NCBI GenBank assembly: GCA_013202635.1
Contig: JABMRO010000270.1
Span: 1 to 11,229, forward strand
Direction of reading: 5' to 3'
Source: Planctomycetota bacterium
Lineage (GTDB): Bacteria; Planctomycetota; Phycisphaerae; Sedimentisphaerales; Anaerobacaceae
DNA length: 11,229 bases
In this document: positions 6,328 to 11,229 of the stretch, in pieces
Layout of the letters: every line of letters begins with the position of its first letter
Numbering within the stretch: the stretch's first letter is position 1
The notes under the pieces: generated by a model
What the model was told of the DNA's origin: nothing
What the model saw: only the letters and a program-made list of their open reading frames with translations
Databases searched by the model: none
Translations under genes and position numbers: made by a program

Positions 6328-8847
6328 ATGAAAACGGTAAATAAGAAATTTTGCAAGTGCACTTTTTCCGCCGGTTCGGCTCTTATCCTGGCGGTGGTTC
6401 TGACCAGTCTTTTGGCTATCATAGGCGTGATGTTTGTTCTGGTTACCCGTATTGACAAGATATCAACGTCAGCAATATCCGACAGCAAAGAACTGGACTT
6501 TGCGGTTGAAACAGTCATCGCAAAGATATCACAGGAATTAGTTTTAGATGTCCCCGGCGAAGGAGCCGAATACCAGGACTATCCAGGCCCGGAGGACCCA
6601 TGGCTGGCGACTCTTGAGCCGTATCAATCCGGAAATGATTATTACTGGCGGCAGATAAGCGATGTTACAGGAGATTTAGCCGGCGACAGCACCGACATAC
6701 AGGCAGAGGTCGTAAGTGAGTATGGCGTAATAGCCCTAACCGCTAATACCGATGCCGATGCCGACGGCGATGGCGTTGGTGATTCAAAGTGGATTAAACT
6801 TGCCGATATGACCTCGGGCAAAGGCAAACCAATTTATGCCGCCATCAGAATCGTTGACCACGGGGCAATGTTAAACGTAAATACGGCTTATAAGTTTGAC
6901 CGTAACGATCCTAATGTAACACTATCCGACATTAACGGCTCAAGCCAAATGCAGATAAATCTTATGGCTTTGGCCGGCCGAGGGGCTGCGCCGGCAGGCT
7001 CGGCAGAAGAAACAAATTTGCTCAACGCAAGAGCAAATAACGGCGTTGATGTTGATCCATTTGATTTGCTTAAGTATGAACAAAATGTTATCTGGAACTA
7101 TAGCTCTAACGAACCAAACTATACACCTTTTGATATATCTGATGAGCTTGAACTGCGTTACAGATTTCTGTTGAACCATACGAGAATAGATACACGACTC
7201 GAAGATTGGAGCGCTGAATTCAGAAACAATAAAACTTTGTCCACGCCTTTAAAACCCGATGAACCGTTAGATATATGGTTCAATAGGGCCTACGACGATG
7301 GCAATATTGACCCGAATTATGCGTATCGTCATATTGCCACAACCCACAATATGGACCGGATTATTAATCCGGCCGGGCCAACGCTGAATAATGGGAAGAT
7401 GGTTAATGTTAATACGGCAGACGTCAGCTTGTTATATGATGCGATAAGCGCAGGACTTCGAGACGCCGACCCCAATTTCATAATTGTTGATACAAATGAC
7501 CTGGCCGCCCAGTTAGCGGTCAATATAATTGACCATCGTGATGATGATACAGACATAACTTATTTGCCGATTGGGTTCGAGACGTATTACGGATTCGAGG
7601 CTCAACCGTTTATAAGTGAGATAGCATTCAGTATCAGCGGGACAGGTGCAGATGATTCGGCGAACAATGAATTTGCGATTGAGCTTTATAATCCGTTTGA
7701 TGTAGATATTCCCTTAGGTAATTTCCGGCTGGAGATTCGCAATTCAAATGGTGATGTCGTGGCTACAATAAATCTGGCCGGCTATGCTATTTCGGATGGA
7801 AGTCGATTTGTAGTAACCAACGGCTCTGCTGCTTCGAGCGGCTTTGGTGTTAACAATTTGATGGGAGCCGGCGGGGGTAAAGAAGACTCCAATCTTGTAC
7901 TGGCGACATATCGTTCTTTGGATACTGATCCGCCAACGTACGCCTTAAATGAAAAATATGACATTTATCTTCTCAGGGCAACATCAGCGGAAGACATTTA
8001 TCTCGACAAACAGCAAACAGAAGATGAGTGGTTTAACTGGAATACCATTAAAGGAACGAGGCAGTCTTACTGCAGGCCCGATGATAATTGGAATGTGGTA
8101 TATCAGGATGTTCAGTCTGCGGCTGAGACACTGGGCGGAGCGAACGGAGCAGGCGGAGGACGAAAGAACTACAATCTTGCTAATTCTGTGGGCCCGTTTG
8201 TTACGGTTGGGGATATAACAAGGACCCTTAAGGTGGGACCGAGTGCCGACCCATGCGATATGATTGGTATGAGACTTTCGTTAGAGCCCGGCGAAGAAGA
8301 CGTCCGAGTCGATTTACGTAACCCGGCCTTTGTGAATATTTTCCAATATCTGACAGTTATCGACCCTGCGTCCTTTGGGCAAGGAACATATGAAACGAGA
8401 ATAAAAGGCCGGATAAATGTAAATACCGCCCCATCATTTGTGATAGAGCAGCTGCCGTGGATGCACGCTGCAATCGCCCAGGAAATAGTTACATATCGAG
8501 ATACAATCGCAAAAGGTTTTGAAAGTACCGGTCAGTTGATGCAGGTTCCCCTGATAGGCTATTACGCTTATGACCCCTTGTATAGTTCTTTAGATTTAGA
8601 CCAATTTCCCGACCTTACACCGAGCGATGGAGCAGTGAGTGATTTCGAAGAGAGAGACGTGATTTTCTCGCGGATTAGCAATCTTGTTACTGTACGCAGT
8701 GACGTTTTTACCGCTTATATTCTCGTCCGCATCGGCGTCGATGGCCCGCAAAGAAGAGTAATAGCTATACTTGATAGAAGCCAGGTCAGCTCTACCGGCG
8801 ATAGAGTGAAAATCGCTGCGTTGCACTCTGTTCCCGACCCCAGATGA
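6328..8847 (+). CDS. gspK: Very large GspK-like minor pseudopilin with lamin-tail-like insert and three NVNTA motifs
   Basis: This 839-residue protein is more than twice the usual GspK length (about 300-330). Its N-terminus, SAG/SALILAVVLTSLLAIIGVMFVL, is a GspK-type signal with the G-x-AL pattern and no Glu at mature position 5, as is usual for GspK. A DADADGDGVGDSKW loop (about 142-155) resembles an EF-hand-type calcium loop. NVNTA occurs three times (183-187, 360-364, 697-701). The last two lead into helix-hairpin-helix-like segments (LAVNIIDHRDD; IEQLPWMHAAIAQEIVTYRD), the hallmark of GspK. Residues about 427-499 (ISEIAFSI, then EFAIELYNPFDVDIPLGNF and DGSRFVVTNG) resemble a lamin-tail (LTD) beta-sandwich. 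ATG 6328 was chosen over an in-frame TTG at 6319, which would add three residues; neither has a clear Shine-Dalgarno sequence. It starts 10 bp after the GspJ-like stop and closes the cluster. In known systems GspK caps the pseudopilus tip; the insert may mediate substrate or surface contact (inference). Confidence 0.87.
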   Translation: MKTVNKKFCKCTFSAGSALILAVVLTSLLAIIGVMFVLVTRIDKISTSAISDSKELDFAVETVIAKISQELVLDVPGEGAEYQDYPGPEDPWLATLEPYQSGNDYYWRQISDVTGDLAGDSTDIQAEVVSEYGVIALTANTDADADGDGVGDSKWIKLADMTSGKGKPIYAAIRIVDHGAMLNVNTAYKFDRNDPNVTLSDINGSSQMQINLMALAGRGAAPAGSAEETNLLNARANNGVDVDPFDLLKYEQNVIWNYSSNEPNYTPFDISDELELRYRFLLNHTRIDTRLEDWSAEFRNNKTLSTPLKPDEPLDIWFNRAYDDGNIDPNYAYRHIATTHNMDRIINPAGPTLNNGKMVNVNTADVSLLYDAISAGLRDADPNFIIVDTNDLAAQLAVNIIDHRDDDTDITYLPIGFETYYGFEAQPFISEIAFSISGTGADDSANNEFAIELYNPFDVDIPLGNFRLEIRNSNGDVVATINLAGYAISDGSRFVVTNGSAASSGFGVNNLMGAGGGKEDSNLVLATYRSLDTDPPTYALNEKYDIYLLRATSAEDIYLDKQQTEDEWFNWNTIKGTRQSYCRPDDNWNVVYQDVQSAAETLGGANGAGGGRKNYNLANSVGPFVTVGDITRTLKVGPSADPCDMIGMRLSLEPGEEDVRVDLRNPAFVNIFQYLTVIDPASFGQGTYETRIKGRINVNTAPSFVIEQLPWMHAAIAQEIVTYRDTIAKGFESTGQLMQVPLIGYYAYDPLYSSLDLDQFPDLTPSDGAVSDFEERDVIFSRISNLVTVRSDVFTAYILVRIGVDGPQRRVIAILDRSQVSSTGDRVKIAALHSVPDPR

Positions 8848-8855
8848 TTGTAATG

Positions 8856-9671
8856 CTAAGACTTTAGAAGTTCTAAAATCTCAGGATGCACTTTTTCGTT
8901 GGCTGCTATTATTGGAAATTTCTGGGTTTCGTAGTTTTTCAAATCGACGGGGTAGATTTTTTTCCCCTGCCAATCTGTAATGACAGCTCCGGCGGCCTCG
9001 GCGATTAGGGTTCCTGCCGCAATATCCCACAGCTTCGGGTCGGACGCAATGGTGGCTATAAGCCCGCCATTCGCCACGTATACCAATTGCAGGGCGGTTG
9101 TGCCTAAATTTCGGAACCTTGTCCGCTGCATAATTTCACACGTCCAGGACGGCACACCATTATCAAAATGACTATCGAGGCCAACGCTTGAAAATTTGTC
9201 CATCGTTGCTTCGCTGGCGGTTATTCTCCTGTTGTTCAATTGTGCCTCGCCGCCTTTGACAGCGGTGTACATCGAGTCTGTGGCCGGCTCGAAAATCACA
9301 CCTACAATGGGCTCGCCTTCATAGAGTACTGCAATGCTGATGGCGAATAAAAGCATATGATGGGCAAAATTGTTTGTTCCGTCAATCGGGTCGATAACCC
9401 ACCAGAAACGCCGGTCGCCTCGTGGGGACTGTTTGAATATTTTACCCTGTTCGCCCTCCTCAGCGATAAAGCCATGGTCGGGATGGTTCTCTTTGATTCG
9501 GTCGATGATTATTCGCTGGCATCGGGCATCGGCCTGGGTTACCAGCTCGGTGGAGTTTTTAATTGAGGTTTTGATGAAATTGATTTCTTCCATTGCGCGC
9601 TGCCCCGCCAGGCGTGCCGAGACGATAGCGGTTTCCAGCATTCTGCTTAAATCTCTCTGCTCTAATGGCAT
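8856..9671 (-). CDS. suhB: Inositol-monophosphatase family phosphatase (SuhB-like)
   Basis: This 271-residue cytoplasmic, magnesium-dependent, lithium-sensitive-type sugar phosphatase is of full family length. Metal and catalytic motifs are all visible: TQAD (45-48), IAEEG (69-73) with Glu71, WVIDPIDGTNNFAH (91-104) with Asp94 and Asp97, and LWDIAAGTLIAEAAGA (214-229) with Asp216. FRNLGTTALQLVYVANG (186-202) is the usual segment before the last metal ligand. Known members hydrolyse inositol-1-phosphate, and relatives act on histidinol phosphate, fructose-1,6-bisphosphate or 3'-phosphoadenosine phosphates; sequence alone does not decide the substrate here. The ATG at 9671 is preceded by a weak AAGAGA about eight bases upstream. 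The gene is convergent with the GspK-like gene, with only 8 bp between stops and no room for a separate terminator. It has no obvious link with secretion and is probably a housekeeping neighbour. Confidence 0.92.
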   Translation of the reverse strand: MPLEQRDLSRMLETAIVSARLAGQRAMEEINFIKTSIKNSTELVTQADARCQRIIIDRIKENHPDHGFIAEEGEQGKIFKQSPRGDRRFWWVIDPIDGTNNFAHHMLLFAISIAVLYEGEPIVGVIFEPATDSMYTAVKGGEAQLNNRRITASEATMDKFSSVGLDSHFDNGVPSWTCEIMQRTRFRNLGTTALQLVYVANGGLIATIASDPKLWDIAAGTLIAEAAGAVITDWQGKKIYPVDLKNYETQKFPIIAANEKVHPEILELLKS

Positions 9672-9740
9672 ATTCGTATCTCTTATTTCGATAATCTGTT
9701 ATTTATTCCCTGTTCGGTTTTTTGCAGTCCGACTCTGAGC

Positions 9741-9769
9741 TTGACGTAATCATTATATTGTCCTATTGT
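9741..9769 (+). promoter_or_regulatory. Candidate sigma-70-type promoter for the DUF2752 gene
   Basis: TTGACG (9741-9746) and TATTGT (9764-9769) are separated by exactly 17 bp, a good match at -35 and a moderate one at -10. Transcription would begin near 9776, only a few bases before the ATG at 9779, giving an almost leaderless message. This would fit the absence of a Shine-Dalgarno sequence but is not proof. It overlaps a minus-strand -10 candidate in the same divergent spacer. Confidence 0.35.
9752..9757 (-). promoter_or_regulatory. Candidate -10 hexamer for the divergent phosphatase gene
   Basis: Read on the minus strand, 9757-9752 is a perfect TATAAT. I could not find a good -35 hexamer 16-18 bp upstream of it, so the assignment is weak. 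A start from here would give the phosphatase message a leader of roughly 75 bases. It lies inside the spacer of the plus-strand candidate promoter, so the two could not be occupied at once. Confidence 0.25.
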
Positions 9770-9778
9770 AGCGAAGTT

Positions 9779-10252
9779 ATGCAAACAAGCCAACAGATAA
9801 ATAAATCGAAATTTTTTTGCCGAGCATCGTCTCGCCAGCGGTTGACAGCAGTGATTATATGTCTGACGGTGGTTGGTTTCTTCGGATTCTTTGCATTGGC
9901 AGGACATTTTCACTTCGATATGGGGCGGTGGCTTGGTTATTGCGGCTTCAAACAAAAACACGGGCTGCCGTGTCCAACGTGCGGGATGACCACTGCGACA
10001 CTTGCCTTCTCCCAGGGCAAAATCTCCGAGGCGTTCTATATCCAGCCTGCCTGTACGTTATTGTGCTGCGTGCTGGTCCTTATCGCATTTTTAGCTTTTG
10101 TTACCGCTGTTTTCGGGAAACATTTCCGTTTTATAGAGCGTTTTTTTAACGAAGTTAAAGTAAGGTACATTATTTTGGCATTGATAATTATCATTGCCGC
10201 AGGCTGGGCTGTGACGCTGGCTCAAGCACTGGCAGCAAGAAATAATTATTGA
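9779..10252 (+). CDS. DUF2752 family membrane protein
   Basis: This 157-residue integral membrane protein is of unknown function. The diagnostic DUF2752 block is present: GYCGFKQKHGLPCPTCGMTT, at residues 53-72, followed by AFYIQP (85-90). Cys65 and Cys68 in CPTCG form a CxxC pair that could bind metal or be redox-active (inference). Three hydrophobic segments are visible near residues 22-42, 91-111 and 131-150; the first two bracket the cysteine block. The ATG at 9779 was chosen because it follows a plausible promoter and gives a positively charged N-terminus before the first membrane segment. An in-frame TTG at 9722 would add 19 residues and would overlap that promoter. The gene stands alone, divergent from the phosphatase and convergent with the PilT-like gene. 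Family members are widespread in bacteria and have no established role that I know of. Confidence 0.8.
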   Translation: MQTSQQINKSKFFCRASSRQRLTAVIICLTVVGFFGFFALAGHFHFDMGRWLGYCGFKQKHGLPCPTCGMTTATLAFSQGKISEAFYIQPACTLLCCVLVLIAFLAFVTAVFGKHFRFIERFFNEVKVRYIILALIIIIAAGWAVTLAQALAARNNY

Positions 10253-10292
10253 TAAGAGACAGCATTATCCGCTTATTCACAAGATTAGCTAT

Positions 10293-10341
10293 TTGTGGGA
10301 GATTGCCTCGCGAAGTTTTGCGATTTACGGGATAACCACAA
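10293..10341. other. Imperfect hairpin between convergent genes
   Basis: The 185-bp spacer 10253-10437 lies between the stop of the DUF2752 gene and the stop of the PilT-like gene. TTGTGG (10293-10298) pairs with CCACAA (10336-10341), and an inner CGCGA/TTGCG hairpin lies at 10309-10322. CACAA at 10278-10282 could compete for the same TTGTG. There is no U-run on either strand, so it is at best a weak bidirectional terminator or a decayed palindromic repeat. I see no ORF or other signal in the rest of the spacer. Confidence 0.25.
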
Positions 10342-10437
10342 GCAATATCGAAACCTCACATTGCCAGGTCGGAATTTGGGTGTATAGACAATAACCGCCG
10401 AATAAATCGCCGAGCATAATATCAAGGAAGGCGTTGG

Positions 10438-11229
10438 TCAGGACCTTAAGATAGGCCCTAAATCCTCCATTTCCTTCTGCGCTTCTTTCTTCCTGCCCCT
10501 ATGCTTTCCTCTCATGGCGTTTATTTTTTCATTAGCTTTGTCCTGCAATGAGCCGGGCTGACGGGCTTTGTCAAGCATTTCCTGAAGGTTGATTCTGCCT
10601 GTATCGTAAAGTCGCCATAGGTGCTCATCAAGAAGCTGCATACCCAGCTTTTTGCCTGTTTGAATACTCGAATCGATTCGGTAAGTTTTGTTCTCGCGGA
10701 TAAGATTGGCGATAGCAGGGGTCACAACCATAAATTCGTAAGCCGCGACTCGTCCGCGACCCGTGGCTATCGGACAAAGGTTCTGACTGAGCACGGCGAT
10801 CAAATTACTGCTCAATTGGATGCGTATCTGCTCCTGCTGGTTGACGGGAAAAACGTCGATTAGTCGCGTAATCGTTCCGGCGGCGCTGGTGGTGTGCACC
10901 GTGGCGAAGACAAGGTGGCCCGTTTCGGCAGCTCGAACGGCTGCTTCAATTGTTTCGAGGTCACGCAATTCACCCACCAGAATCACATCGGGGTCCATTC
11001 TTAAGACGCGTTTCAACGCCTCGGAAAAGCTCGGAACATCGACGCCAACCGACCGCTGATTAATAATTGATTTCTTATGGTTGTGATAGTATTCTATCGG
11101 TTCTTCAATGGTTATGATGTGGCGGTCGAAGTTCTGATTGATATAGTTGATCATAGTCGCCAGCGTGGTCGTTTTGCCACTGCCGGTCGGGCCGGTGACC
11201 AGAAACATCCCTCTGGGTCTGCGGCACAA
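10438..11229 (-). CDS. pilT: PilT-type pilus retraction ATPase (5' truncated by the window edge)
   Basis: This is the C-terminal 263 residues of a secretion-type hexameric ATPase. The visible motifs in order are: RPRG before the Walker A loop GPTGSGKTTT (13-22), the Asp box IITIEEPIEYYH (38-49), the Walker B region DPDVILVGELRDLETI (79-94) and the His box TGHLVFATVHT (103-113). Closer to the C-terminus, AIANLIREN (172-180) corresponds to the AIRNLIRE motif that marks PilT/PilU retraction ATPases; the first Arg is Ala here. GMQLLDEHLWRLYDTGRI (196-213) is also PilT-like. GspE/PilB assembly ATPases have a C4 zinc motif after Walker A, which is absent here. A charged tail of about 37 residues (about 227-263) extends beyond the usual end. 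The true start lies beyond position 11229. It faces away from the pseudopilin cluster and has its own transcription unit. It would power pilus retraction from the cytoplasmic side of GspF/PilC. Confidence 0.9.
   Translation of the reverse strand: MCRRPRGMFLVTGPTGSGKTTTLATMINYINQNFDRHIITIEEPIEYYHNHKKSIINQRSVGVDVPSFSEALKRVLRMDPDVILVGELRDLETIEAAVRAAETGHLVFATVHTTSAAGTITRLIDVFPVNQQEQIRIQLSSNLIAVLSQNLCPIATGRGRVAAYEFMVVTPAIANLIRENKTYRIDSSIQTGKKLGMQLLDEHLWRLYDTGRINLQEMLDKARQPGSLQDKANEKINAMRGKHRGRKKEAQKEMEDLGPILRS

Noticed and set aside
8863..8877. TTTAGA-AGT-TCTAAA stem near the end of the phosphatase gene as a terminator
   Set aside because: It is short, AT-only apart from one pair, lies inside the coding sequence, and has no U-tract on either strand.
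9370..9738. Plus-strand frame of 122 codons opposite the phosphatase gene
   Set aside because: It is antisense to the phosphatase active-site region, and its translation resembles no family I know.
1..11229. CRISPR array, tRNA or rRNA genes, toxin-antitoxin or phage genes
   Set aside because: I saw no regularly spaced direct repeats, no cloverleaf with a conserved TTCRA arm, no rRNA-like segment and no such gene products.

Overview
The window looks like a piece of a bacterial chromosome, most likely from a planctomycete-type lineage (Phycisphaerae/Sedimentisphaerales-like). That placement is inference from memory. It rests on the unusually large GspG-like proteins that share the blocks YCGxxKLxEA, DLLGFHPxS and FVLCDV and an SAGxDGxYGTxDDI tail, on the very large GspK-like protein with DxDxDG loops and repeated NVNTA motifs, and on the Ala residue at -1 of one prepilin leader. 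Base composition is moderate, and most genes in the main cluster lack a clear Shine-Dalgarno sequence. No taxonomic marker gene is present.

Layout. Positions 3-8847 are a same-strand cluster of type II secretion / type IV pilus-like assembly genes: the C-terminal part of the inner-membrane platform protein GspF/PilC, two large tandem GspG-like pseudopilins, one small conventional GspG-like pseudopilin, then GspH-, GspI-, GspJ- and GspK-like minor pseudopilins in the canonical G-H-I-J-K order. Facing it, with only 8 bp between the stop codons, is an inositol-monophosphatase family gene (minus strand). That gene is divergent from a small DUF2752-type membrane protein (plus strand), which in turn is convergent with a PilT-type retraction ATPase (minus strand, cut by the right edge).

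How the genes fit together. The pseudopilins carry class III signal peptides, which a prepilin peptidase outside this window would process. GspF would anchor the assembly ATPase and pull pseudopilins into a periplasmic filament whose tip would be the H/I/J/K proteins. The PilT-like ATPase suggests that a pilus-type retraction motor is encoded close by, although it is not in the same operon. No secretin, assembly ATPase, GspC/L/M or prepilin peptidase gene lies in the window.

Most notable observation. The GspJ-like gene carries a 53-bp palindromic element (5233-5285) flanked by 4-bp TTTA direct repeats, inserted exactly inside the prepilin leader. Removing the element plus one TTTA copy (57 bp, 19 codons) restores a perfect leader, NNKAFTLIELL. 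The insertion therefore keeps the frame and rebuilds a working G/FTLIE cleavage site, turning an Ala/Phe site into a Gly/Phe site. A second hairpin bounded by short direct repeats lies directly in front of the GspH-like start codon.
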